This document shows positions 1 through 7,474 of a DNA stretch of 64,000 nt, piece after piece. The stretch lies in assembly GCA_902793405.1 (NCBI GenBank), contig CADBDH010000026.1, positions 1 through 64,000 of the forward strand, written 5' to 3'. The position numbers and the translations under genes are program-made. The notes below the pieces were generated by a model. The model saw only the letters and a program-made list of their open reading frames with translations. It did no database searches and was not told the origin of the DNA. Position 1 is the stretch's first letter. The number at the start of each line of letters is the position of its first letter. Source of the stretch: an uncultured Bacteroidales bacterium (GTDB lineage Bacteria > Bacteroidota > Bacteroidia > Bacteroidales > Muribaculaceae).

Positions 1-1463
1 GTCTTGTCAAGAAGCTTGCCGATAGCCATCGGGAAGAGCCACAGACCGATGTTCTGAATCCAGAAAATCAGCGCATAGGCGCTACCGATAATCTTGGCAT
101 CCACCAACTTGGGCACACTGGGCCACAGAGCGGCGGGAACCAGCGAGAACGATGAACCCAGCACGAGGATGGTCAGATAAGCTACAATGAAACCAGCAGC
201 GGTGCTACCCTTGAACATGGGCAGGATAAAGGCAAATGTCAAGTGGCAAGCAATCAGCAGCAACGAACCCAGGACGAGCATCGAAGCGGCTTTACCCTTG
301 TGGTCCACATAGTTACCCAGGATGGGGGTAATGCCCACAGCCAGCAGGGGGAATACGGCGAAAACACTCTCAGCGCTCTGGCGCATGTAACCCATGTAGC
401 AGTAGCAGATGAGTGCTGCGATCGAGACGATCAACAGACCATACTTGGCACCCTTGTTCTTCATGAAGTTGCTCATGAAGGCGGTGGCAGCAACTACGAG
501 CATGATGATATACTGATAGATGGTCAGACTCTCACTGGCCCAGAACGAGTTGGGGTCAACCGCGGTGAACGTGAGGTTGCACTGCAGCATGTTCACGGCA
601 TACTTCTGGAAGGGGAAGATAGCGCTGTAATAGAGCACGCACAGCATCGATACGATCCAGAAACCCTTGTTGGTCAAAATCTTGCCAATGTCGCTTACCT
701 TGAACGGATCATCCTTCTCCTCGGCCTCACCAGTCTGCTTGTCGAGCTTGCTGTCCATGAAGAAGTAAACGATGAACATGATCAGGGCGATGCACATCAG
801 TACGACACCAAAGGCTACCGAACGGGATACGCTGACCTCACCACCCAACTTGGCAAAGAAGGGCGAGAAAATCATACAGGTGGCAACACCCAGGCGGGCG
901 AGAGCCATCTCACTACCCATTGCCAATGCCATCTCGCGGCCCTTGAACCACTTCACGATACCACGGCTAACAGTAATGCCGGCCATCTCAACACCGCAAC
1001 CAAAAATCATGAAGCCCAGAGCAGCCACCTTGGCGCTAGCGGGCATATCGGCGGTGAATGGAGCAACACCGAGTTCTTCAAATCCAGGGATGTAGTTCAA
1101 GTTATTGGTAAACCACTGCTCCAGTCCGGTGCCGATAAAGGCGTCGGTCACGGCATACCACTTGATGCAGGCACCGATAAGCATCACAACGCCCGAGAGC
1201 AGCGCGGTAAAGCGCACGCCCATCTTGTCGAGGATGATGCCGGCAAAAATCAGGAAGAATACAAACACGTTGAGGAATACCTCAGCGCCTTCCTCGGTAC
1301 CGAATGCCGATGAACTCCAACCGCGGGTTGACTCCATCAAGTCCTTGATGGGCGACAGGATGTCCATGAAAATGTAGCTGCAGAACATGCCCAATGCGAG
1401 CAACAGAAGCGCTGTCCAGCGCATTCCTGCAGAGTCTCTTAAAGTCTGAATCTTTTCTGACAT
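1..1463 (-). CDS. MFS transporter, C-terminus beyond left edge
   Basis: Reading the minus strand from the ATG at 1463 gives about 487 codons with no stop before the window edge, so the C-terminus is missing. The product is a string of hydrophobic segments separated by short charged loops, with a longer charged central loop (near 690-740, KLDKQTGEAEEKDD) dividing two halves of about six helices each. This is the usual layout of the major facilitator superfamily of inner-membrane secondary transporters. The substrate cannot be read from the sequence. No clear -7/-33 promoter pair is visible in the 130 bp upstream. The plus-strand frames here are antisense shadows. Confidence 0.8.
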   Translation of the reverse strand, partial: MSEKIQTLRDSAGMRWTALLLLALGMFCSYIFMDILSPIKDLMESTRGWSSSAFGTEEGAEVFLNVFVFFLIFAGIILDKMGVRFTALLSGVVMLIGACIKWYAVTDAFIGTGLEQWFTNNLNYIPGFEELGVAPFTADMPASAKVAALGFMIFGCGVEMAGITVSRGIVKWFKGREMALAMGSEMALARLGVATCMIFSPFFAKLGGEVSVSRSVAFGVVLMCIALIMFIVYFFMDSKLDKQTGEAEEKDDPFKVSDIGKILTNKGFWIVSMLCVLYYSAIFPFQKYAVNMLQCNLTFTAVDPNSFWASESLTIYQYIIMLVVAATAFMSNFMKNKGAKYGLLIVSIAALICYCYMGYMRQSAESVFAVFPLLAVGITPILGNYVDHKGKAASMLVLGSLLLIACHLTFAFILPMFKGSTAAGFIVAYLTILVLGSSFSLVPAALWPSVPKLVDAKIIGSAYALIFWIQNIGLWLFPMAIGKLLDK

Positions 1464-1528
1464 AAATGAATGTTGTTTTTAAAATTGTTTGTTATGTGGT
1501 TGATATTAATGGTTGTCAGCACTCTGTA

Positions 1529-1550
1529 GAGACGCAAAATCTTGCGTCTC
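1529..1550. repeat. REP-like palindrome with GAGACGCAA arms
   Basis: GAGACGCAA (1529-1537), a 4-nt centre, and TTGCGTCTC (1542-1550) form a perfect 9-bp inverted repeat between the MFS and phosphomutase genes. There is no T-run on either side, so it is a poor intrinsic terminator. It resembles short dispersed palindromes I remember from Bacteroidetes intergenic regions; that memory is not checked. Just beside it (about 1571-1597) a 12-bp unit containing CCTAACGCCTAA is repeated in tandem. Confidence 0.5.
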
Positions 1551-1595
1551 CAGTAGGAAGTTGCCAATTCCTAACGCCTAAAACCTAACGCCTAA

Positions 1596-3347
1596 TCACG
1601 CGATTCCCAGCGACTGGCAGATGCGGTCGATCTTCTGGTCGGCCCATTCGTTCTTGGCGTCGTAGTTCTCCTTCTTGTCGAGGGTGTCATGCACCTCGAT
1701 GTAGAACTTGATCTTGGGCTCGGTGCCCGAGGGACGGATAGATACCTTGGTGCCGTCCTCGGTGAAGTATTGCAGCACGTTGCTGGTCACGGGCATGTCA
1801 AGCTTGGTGACCTCGCCGGTGCGCATGTCGCGCTGTTCGAGCTTCTGGAAGTCCTTGATGAGTACTACGGGCGAGCCGTCGATGGTCTGCTGCGGGTTCT
1901 CGCGGAAGTTGACCATCATCTGGGCAATCTCGTCGGCACCGCTCTTGCCGGGGCGAACGACGCTGATGCCGCGCTCCTTGCTGTAGCCGTAGTTGATGTA
2001 CAGGTCGATGAACAGGTCGTTCAGGGTCATGCCCTTATCCTTGGCCCAAGCGGCGATCTCGCACATCAGGGGGATAGACGAAACCGAATCCTTGTCGCGG
2101 GCGAAGGTCTCGGGCAGGAAGCCGTAGCTCTCCTCGCCACCGCCCAGGTAACGTCCCTTGCCTTCCATCTCGCGCATGATGGTTGCAATCCACTTGAAGC
2201 CGGTGTAGCAGTCAAACATCTTGATGTTCTCCTTGCGGGCAATCTTGGCGATCGTCTCGCTGGTGACGATGGTCTTGACGATGTATTCGTCGCCGGTCAG
2301 ACGGCCCAACTCGCGGTTGCGCACCATCAGGTAGTAGAGGAAGATAATCTGGATCTGGTTACCGTTCACGAGCTCATATTTGCCCTTGGTGTTCCTGATG
2401 ACCAGGCCGATGCGGTCGGCGTCGGGGTCGCTGGCGAGCACCACGTCGGCATCCACCTCCTCGGCCTTCTTGATGGCCAGGGCCATAGCGCTGGGCATCT
2501 CGGGGTTGGGCGAGTCAACGGTGGGGAAGTCGCCGCTCATCACGTCCTGCTCGGGCACGTGGATGATGTTGTCAAAGCCCCAACGCTCGATCGAGCGGGG
2601 AACCATGTAGCGGCCCACGCCGTGGATGGGGGTATAGACAATCTTCATGTCGTGATACTTCTTGTTGACCTCAGGGCTGAGCGACAGGGTGTAGATGTCC
2701 TCGATGTAGGGAGCGTCCACGTCCTCGCCGATGATCTGGATCAGGTCGGGATTGCCGTTGAACTTGATCTCGCGCACGTCCTCGATGGCGTTGACGTGGT
2801 TGATGATGTTCACGTCGTGCGGGGCAACAACCTGTGCACCGTCATCCCAGTAGGCCTTGTAGCCGTTGTAGATCTTGGGGTTGTGCGAGGCAGTGATGTT
2901 TACACCGCTCTGGCAGCCCAGGCGACGGATGGCGTAGCTCACCTCGGGAGTGGGACGCGGGCCCTCAAACAGATAGACCTTGATGCCGTTGGCGCTGAAG
3001 ATGTTGGCTACCGTCTCGGCAAACAGGCGGCTGTTGTTGCGCACGTCATGGCCAACGACAACCGAAATCTGGGGCAGGTCCTTGAAGGCCTCTTTCAGAT
3101 AGTTGGCAAGGCCCTGGGTGGCGCTACCCACGGTGTAGATGTTCATGCGGTTGCAGCCGGCACCCATGATGCCGCGCAGGCCACCGGTACCAAACTCGAG
3201 AATCTTGTAGAACGATTCCACAAGTTCGGTCTTGTCCTCGTTGTCGAGCATTGCCTGCACCTCGGCGCGGGTTTTCTCGTCATAACTCTCGCTGAGCCAC
3301 GTCTGGGCCTTGGCGGTCACTTCCTGTAATAATTTCTCGTCAAACAT
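1596..3347 (-). CDS. phospho-sugar mutase (phosphoglucomutase/phosphomannomutase family)
   Basis: Alpha-D-phosphohexomutase of 583 residues that would move phosphate between C1 and C6 of hexose phosphates, linking glycolysis to glycogen and nucleotide-sugar synthesis in the cytoplasm. Visible motifs are the phosphoserine loop TASHNP (Ser154), the Mg-binding loop DPDADR (307-312), the sugar loop GGEESYG (about 400) and the C-terminal phosphate-binding RPSGTEPK (538-545). Length fits the long glucose-1,6-bisphosphate synthase/PGM2-like type rather than the 460-residue PMM type. A good promoter lies at 3396-3426, about 50 bp before the ATG at 3347. Glucose versus mannose preference cannot be decided from sequence alone. 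Confidence 0.93.
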   Translation of the reverse strand: MFDEKLLQEVTAKAQTWLSESYDEKTRAEVQAMLDNEDKTELVESFYKILEFGTGGLRGIMGAGCNRMNIYTVGSATQGLANYLKEAFKDLPQISVVVGHDVRNNSRLFAETVANIFSANGIKVYLFEGPRPTPEVSYAIRRLGCQSGVNITASHNPKIYNGYKAYWDDGAQVVAPHDVNIINHVNAIEDVREIKFNGNPDLIQIIGEDVDAPYIEDIYTLSLSPEVNKKYHDMKIVYTPIHGVGRYMVPRSIERWGFDNIIHVPEQDVMSGDFPTVDSPNPEMPSAMALAIKKAEEVDADVVLASDPDADRIGLVIRNTKGKYELVNGNQIQIIFLYYLMVRNRELGRLTGDEYIVKTIVTSETIAKIARKENIKMFDCYTGFKWIATIMREMEGKGRYLGGGEESYGFLPETFARDKDSVSSIPLMCEIAAWAKDKGMTLNDLFIDLYINYGYSKERGISVVRPGKSGADEIAQMMVNFRENPQQTIDGSPVVLIKDFQKLEQRDMRTGEVTKLDMPVTSNVLQYFTEDGTKVSIRPSGTEPKIKFYIEVHDTLDKKENYDAKNEWADQKIDRICQSLGIA

Positions 3348-3395
3348 ACTTGGTTCGGTTTATAAGGTTATTGTTTTGTCGTTGCTTTAACCTGC

Positions 3396-3426
3396 CAAAG
3401 TTACACCAAATTCCCGAAACCCCAAA
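3396..3426 (-). promoter_or_regulatory. promoter of phospho-sugar mutase
   Basis: On the minus strand a -33 TTTG (3423-3426), 19-nt spacer and -7 box TAACTTTG (3396-3403) match the Bacteroidetes consensus fully. The -33 box abuts the terminator hairpin of the upstream DUF362 gene. Confidence 0.7.
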
Positions 3427-3429
3427 ATA

Positions 3430-3460
3430 AAAACCCACTTTTGGCTAAAAGTGGGTTTTT
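3430..3460 (-). terminator. intrinsic terminator of DUF362 gene
   Basis: AAACCCACTTTT (3431-3442) pairs with AAAAGTGGGTTT (3447-3458) around a 4-nt loop. T-runs follow on both strands. It lies just past the stop of the DUF362 gene (3488). Confidence 0.8.
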
Positions 3461-3487
3461 ATTTAACGTTAGTTGTACCTGATTCGG

Positions 3488-4579
3488 TCATTTTTTCTGG
3501 ACAAAGGGCTTCAAACCCTTGGCGGCCTCTTGCGCGGTGATGCGCTTGCCGCCGTTGTCCAGGTCGATGAGGATGTAGCGGTCATGGCCCATGCCCAGCT
3601 CCTTCATGTAGGACAGCTGGCGCAGGCCGTGGCGGCTCTCGATGCGCTCCAGCATGTCGTGGTGCTCCTCGGCCGTCATGGCATAGATGATGTCGATGCA
3701 GGCCTGGTCGATGGCGAGCAGGTCGGTCGACGAGAGGATGCCCACGTTGGGGGTTACAACCGGCTCGGCCTCAAGACCCTCGCAGTCGCACGATACCGAC
3801 ATGTTGCGCATCACGTTGACGTAGGTCACGTGCTGCCCGAAGTAGTCGATCGAGGCCTTGGTCGATTCGGTCATGCGCTCCATGAATTCCTCCTCCTTGA
3901 TGTCCCACTGGTCGTCCTGGCCGGGAGTGGTATGAATCCATGCCTTGCCGATGCGGCCGTCGGCACACCCGATGCCGATGTTCTTGTTCGAGCCGCCAAA
4001 TCCGCCCTGGGTGTGGCCCTTGAAGTGGGTGAGTGCCACCATCGAGTCGTAGTTCTTGAGGTGGCTGCCCACCGACATCTTGTCGAACCACTTGCCGCCA
4101 ACGACGGGCAGCGTCACGGTGTCCTCCTCGTCAAGGATGTCCACGGGGCAGAAGGTCCAGCCGTTGACCTGCAGCGTCTTGCGGTGCAGCTCGGTGGTGT
4201 AGCGGTCGCCCTCATAGTAGGTGTTGGTCTCGATGATGTGGGCCCCCTTCAGGTCCTTCTCAATGAGAGCCTTGACCCATTCGCTAGGGATGATGTTGGG
4301 GCCGTTTTGTTCGCCCGTGTGCAGTTTCACACCCACGCGGCCTTCAATCATCTTGTTCACTTGTTCATAGGCCATAATCAGGCCTTCGGCACTCAGGTTG
4401 CGGGTGAAATAGACCACAGCCTCGTCGCCTGTGCGCTGATCGTAGGGCACATACTTGTTGCCGTCGGTGCCGGCTACCGGTTTCTGTTCCATGTTGTCCT
4501 TGTTTTCTTGTGATTGTGTTGAGCAACTGGCCATCAGCATGCCAATGAGCAGTACCATGAATGAATTCCTGATGTTCAT
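3488..4579 (-). CDS. DUF362 domain lipoprotein
   Basis: DUF362 family protein of 363 residues. The start at 4579 gives a lipoprotein signal, with a hydrophobic stretch ending LMASC (Cys19). An ATG at 4732 would put 51 unlikely basic residues ahead of it, and a promoter at 4622-4652 lies downstream of that ATG, so 4579 is preferred. Conserved-looking features are the glycine-rich FKGHTQGGFGGSNKNIG segment and cysteines in GIGCADG and SCDCEG, which could bind metal or an Fe-S cluster. DUF362 proteins are often annotated as uncharacterised or ferredoxin-like; the function is unknown. It is transcribed alone between a promoter and a terminator. Confidence 0.85.
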   Translation of the reverse strand: MNIRNSFMVLLIGMLMASCSTQSQENKDNMEQKPVAGTDGNKYVPYDQRTGDEAVVYFTRNLSAEGLIMAYEQVNKMIEGRVGVKLHTGEQNGPNIIPSEWVKALIEKDLKGAHIIETNTYYEGDRYTTELHRKTLQVNGWTFCPVDILDEEDTVTLPVVGGKWFDKMSVGSHLKNYDSMVALTHFKGHTQGGFGGSNKNIGIGCADGRIGKAWIHTTPGQDDQWDIKEEEFMERMTESTKASIDYFGQHVTYVNVMRNMSVSCDCEGLEAEPVVTPNVGILSSTDLLAIDQACIDIIYAMTAEEHHDMLERIESRHGLRQLSYMKELGMGHDRYILIDLDNGGKRITAQEAAKGLKPFVQKK

Positions 4580-4621
4580 AATTGCTTTTGGATTAAATAT
4601 GTGGTGTAGAGATTCTTCCCA

Positions 4622-4652
4622 CAAAGGTACAATAAAAATCCTGATTCTCAAA
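4622..4652 (-). promoter_or_regulatory. proximal promoter of DUF362 gene
   Basis: Minus-strand TTTG (4649-4652), 19-nt spacer, -7 box TACCTTTG (4622-4629). It is a full consensus match, 40 bp upstream of the chosen ATG, and it argues against the longer upstream start. Confidence 0.75.
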
Positions 4653-4666
4653 ATCATGACCCGCAT

Positions 4667-4761
4667 AAAAGAAAAGCGCCTCGTCTCACGACGAAGCTGC
4701 CTTGCTAGGAAAAAAGTATCATATTGCTGCAAAGGTATAGTATCGGAATGACTTATGCAAG
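4667..4761 (-). ncRNA. candidate short RNA or attenuated leader upstream of DUF362
   Basis: A second minus-strand promoter (CTTG 4758-4761, 20-nt spacer, TACCTTTG 4730-4737) is followed about 30 nt after the predicted start by an 8-bp hairpin. Its arms are GCTTCGTC and GACGAGGC with loop GTGA (4678-4697), followed by a TTTTCTTTT run (4667-4675). Together they predict a transcript of roughly 55-60 nt. It contains only a five-codon reading frame. It could be a small RNA or a leader with an attenuator for the DUF362 gene, which has its own promoter further down. Prediction only. Confidence 0.35.
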
Positions 4762-4960
4762 TTTTTTATGGAAATTTTTCAATAATTACACCATGATTCA
4801 AGAAGAAATTACCGTTTTTGGAAAACTTTCCTGAACCGATGATTCAAAAGTTTTCAGTTCTTTTCAATGGCGGTTTTCTCTTTGTGCCTGATTAGCACAA
4901 TGATTGCCACATTCCGCGGTGCGTTTCGATTTGTCAAAACATACTAAAAATGTTTATTTG

Positions 4961-4992
4961 TTTGTTTTTGCGCAAGACTTGCACTACCTTTG
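4961..4992 (+). promoter_or_regulatory. promoter of small secreted protein gene
   Basis: TTTG (4961-4964), 20-nt spacer, TACCTTTG (4985-4992), 30 bp before the ATG at 5023. It also shows that the upstream ATG-like start at 4990 lies inside the promoter. Confidence 0.75.
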
Positions 4993-5022
4993 CCGCAACA
5001 AACAATTAAGATTGAAACGAAA

Positions 5023-5472
5023 ATGAAGAAATTCTTTATGAATCTTGTGGCGCTGGTAGCGCTCATGCTGGCCGCTCCCGCGGCTCATGCGACCGATTGG
5101 TTCAACGTCCTGTCCGATGGCGGCGAGACCATTGCGGTAAATCCTGAAATTTCGACAAGTGACGGTGGCCAGAGCTACCTGGTGTGGGTGCGCAACTCGT
5201 TCGACATCCCCGAAGCACGCGATTACTATACCCGCGACCGTGGCTATACCACGACGGTAGCCTATAAGTTGACCCTCTACAAGTTTACCGACGAATGGAA
5301 CAAATTCAACATCGTTCAAGTGTCGGTCTATGACGAGAAGGGCAACATCATCGACCAGTATGCCAACCCCGACATGGCCAATACCGAGAGCATCATCCCG
5401 GCCGGCTCACCCATCGAGACCGTAGCCGAGGCCGCCAAGGTCATCTACGAGATCAAGACCAATCCCGAGTAA
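5023..5472 (+). CDS. small secreted protein, unknown function
   Basis: A 149-residue protein with a signal peptide: basic MKKFF start, hydrophobic core, and probable cleavage after AHA (residues 21-23). The mature part of about 125 residues is acidic and reads like a compact beta-rich domain with no cysteines. I recognise no family. The start at 5023 is set by the promoter directly upstream and by the signal peptide. It is monocistronic and convergent with the serpin gene, and the two share a hairpin at 5495-5528. Confidence 0.75.
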   Translation: MKKFFMNLVALVALMLAAPAAHATDWFNVLSDGGETIAVNPEISTSDGGQSYLVWVRNSFDIPEARDYYTRDRGYTTTVAYKLTLYKFTDEWNKFNIVQVSVYDEKGNIIDQYANPDMANTESIIPAGSPIETVAEAAKVIYEIKTNPE

Positions 5473-5494
5473 ACTAAACAAGCAATTGAAATAT

Positions 5495-5528
5495 CAAGCC
5501 GCAGGCGCCCATCGACGTCTGCGGCTTG
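5495..5528. terminator. hairpin between convergent genes
   Basis: CAAGCCGCAG (5495-5504) and CTGCGGCTTG (5519-5528) are perfect 10-bp arms around a 14-nt loop, between the convergent stops of the secreted protein and serpin genes. T-runs are weak, so it may act as a bidirectional terminator or as an mRNA-end stabiliser. Confidence 0.6.
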
Positions 5529-5551
5529 TATTGTATATGTGGTTGCGGGAT

Positions 5552-6832
5552 TTAATCGCCGCAATAGGTGCCGATGAAGAAAATCGAGCGGGTGCTTTCC
5601 TCCAGGATGAGGTACAGGAAGGGACGGGTGGCATGGAAGTCGAACTTATTATAGGGCTCATAACTCGTATAGGTAAAACCCGCCATGGTGACAGCGGCCG
5701 CCTTGGCTCCGTCTTCGTTGACCTCGATTTTGGCTTTTTGCAGCATTACGGATACGAACAACGGGGCATTCGTCATGTTTGAGAAATCGGCACTGAAGGG
5801 GTCAAATGCCGATTTGATGCCCATGTCACGGAGTGGTTGAATCAGTTTGGTTTGGTTTGTAGTCTCAAATTTAGGCAAAAGGACGTCGATGTCACCCATT
5901 AAGGTGTTGTTTTGAATGTTCGCATTCAGTTCCTGGAAATTCATGCCCTGGATGAGTTTCTCAAGACTCACGCCCTCGGCAGGGAGCAGGATGTACATGC
6001 CATAGGCTCCGCTGCCAAAGGGAAGGCGCACTACCGAGCAGCTATCGTTCTTGCCGAAGAACGTGCGGACCTTGATATGCATGAGGTCGCGCTTGACGGT
6101 GGTGCCATTGGGGAGGGTGAAGTCCAGCTTGCGGGTGTACTTCTTGTCGAATCGGGCACTCCAGTCAGCCTTAAAGTAGATGGCGTTGAGCATAATCATC
6201 GCCATGTCGGGAGAGAGTTGGTCAAGAATCGATGGAATCATGCCGTCGGTATGGTCTTTGCACCAGCTGTTGATCTTGTCTAGGGCATTGCCCTTGGTGA
6301 AATCCAGCGCATCGATTTGAGCATAATAGTAATGCTTCATGTCATCGACAAATTGCGGGAGCAGGCCGATGCCTAGGGTCGAATTCACCTCGATGCAGTT
6401 GGCGGTTTTTACTGTGGCGGCAGGATCAGCAATGGCACTGCCGTCAATCATTGTCTTGCAGTACTCGTTGAAGGCTGCCACATTGTTGCCGAACCCCAGC
6501 ACACCGGTGATTTCGTCGCGTGTGCAGCCTGCAGCGCCTGCATCCATCATCCCGAGCAAGTAGGTCACGCTCAAGGGCGACAGGATGCTGCTGCCCTGAT
6601 GGCCATCGGCTTCCTGCGTAGTTTGGAACAGACGCCAAGCAAACTCATTGTTGTTGTCGCGCATCTGCTTTTGCTCTTCGGTGAGCTGGATGGCGGTTGG
6701 CCAGTCGCAAAACTGAACAACCTCGTCTTCGCCCATGGTCACATCTTCGTCGCTGCTGCACGATGCCATCGCTACCAGCATCAGTGATGCAATAGCCAGT
6801 AATTTCCAGATTTTTTCCATTTTTTTTGTCAT
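5552..6832 (-). CDS. serpin family lipoprotein (serine protease inhibitor)
   Basis: Serpin of 426 residues. The signal ends in MASC with lipid-attachment Cys25, so the inhibitor should sit on the outer membrane. Serpin hallmarks are NAIYFKADW (about 216), the hinge of the reactive loop EDGAKAAAVT (373-382) and the C-terminal RPFLYLI strand. The hinge has the small residues needed for loop insertion, so it should be inhibitory. Counting 17 residues from Glu373 places P1-P1' at Thr389-Ser390, with Tyr388 at P2; the P1 assignment may be off by one. The likely role is protection against host or competitor serine proteases. An alternative start is Met5 (6820). Confidence 0.93.
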   Translation of the reverse strand: MTKKMEKIWKLLAIASLMLVAMASCSSDEDVTMGEDEVVQFCDWPTAIQLTEEQKQMRDNNNEFAWRLFQTTQEADGHQGSSILSPLSVTYLLGMMDAGAAGCTRDEITGVLGFGNNVAAFNEYCKTMIDGSAIADPAATVKTANCIEVNSTLGIGLLPQFVDDMKHYYYAQIDALDFTKGNALDKINSWCKDHTDGMIPSILDQLSPDMAMIMLNAIYFKADWSARFDKKYTRKLDFTLPNGTTVKRDLMHIKVRTFFGKNDSCSVVRLPFGSGAYGMYILLPAEGVSLEKLIQGMNFQELNANIQNNTLMGDIDVLLPKFETTNQTKLIQPLRDMGIKSAFDPFSADFSNMTNAPLFVSVMLQKAKIEVNEDGAKAAAVTMAGFTYTSYEPYNKFDFHATRPFLYLILEESTRSIFFIGTYCGD

Positions 6833-6888
6833 GTTGATTTTGAACTGTTGCTATCACTTAAACACTGTTCTGGCAAAATCTTGCATCG

Positions 6889-7413
6889 TCAAGACATCAA
6901 TTTCCACAGGCCGAGCGTTTTTCCGCGGAAGACGCGGTACTCGACTTCGGTCAATTCCATGGTGAACGTGGGCAGTTCCACCTGGCTGATAATGTCCTGC
7001 AGTTTGCGCACATTCATCCTCGCATCCTGAACGCGGCCCAGGGTGACGTGCAACTTGAAGTCGGACTGAATCTCACAACCCTTGGCCTTGAAATAACGCC
7101 TGACGTCCTCGACCAGCGCCAGAAAGTCAGCGGGAGCATCGGTGGTCGTGAGGTGTATGACCTGACGATGATAGCCCGAGGCAAAAGCGTCAAGCTTGTC
7201 AAATGTGAGGGTAGGGGCCATCGCCTCCTCAAGGATGTCGTTCAGGCCAGGCACCAGATTCACGCCATCGGGCGCAAAATCCAGGAAGGCCATCGTGATG
7301 TGGTAGTATCCCCGCTGCCAGCGTATGTCCACGCCATCGAGCAGGTCGCGCAACTCCCTGAACCAGTAATCGTCAAAGGAGATGGGCACTTTGATTTCCA
7401 GATAACTCTTCAT
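6889..7413 (-). CDS. 2H phosphoesterase / 2'-5' RNA ligase-like protein
   Basis: A 174-residue protein with the two HxT motifs of the 2H phosphoesterase superfamily, HIT (38-40) and HVT (121-123), about 80 residues apart as in LigT/ThpR proteins. Such enzymes open or form 2',3'-cyclic or 2'-5' phosphodiester bonds in RNA or nucleotides. The true substrate is not predictable. The ATG at 7413 is preferred because the upstream in-frame residues are not conserved in character and a CAAAGTTA -7-like box on the plus strand (7441-7448) lies just upstream. It sits 57 bp before the serpin gene, so the two may be cotranscribed. Confidence 0.8.
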   Translation of the reverse strand: MKSYLEIKVPISFDDYWFRELRDLLDGVDIRWQRGYYHITMAFLDFAPDGVNLVPGLNDILEEAMAPTLTFDKLDAFASGYHRQVIHLTTTDAPADFLALVEDVRRYFKAKGCEIQSDFKLHVTLGRVQDARMNVRKLQDIISQVELPTFTMELTEVEYRVFRGKTLGLWKLMS

Positions 7414-7474
7414 AGCAATAACAGTATTGGATGTCGAAGGCAAAGTTACGCAATTCCTCTGACACTGCGGTCCA

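Larger units (their letters stand above)
4580..5022. other. 443-bp divergent intergenic region
   Basis: AT-rich spacer between the divergent DUF362 gene and the small secreted protein gene. It holds two minus-strand promoters with a terminator-like hairpin between them (4622-4761) and one plus-strand promoter (4961-4992). I see no credible coding frame in 4762-4960. Confidence 0.6.

Noticed and set aside
1689..3329. Plus-strand open frame of about 546 codons
   Set aside because: Antisense of the phospho-sugar mutase, with the same shadow composition.
4579..4732. Upstream ATG (4732) as start of the DUF362 protein
   Set aside because: A consensus promoter lies downstream of it, and the added residues destroy the lipoprotein signal position.
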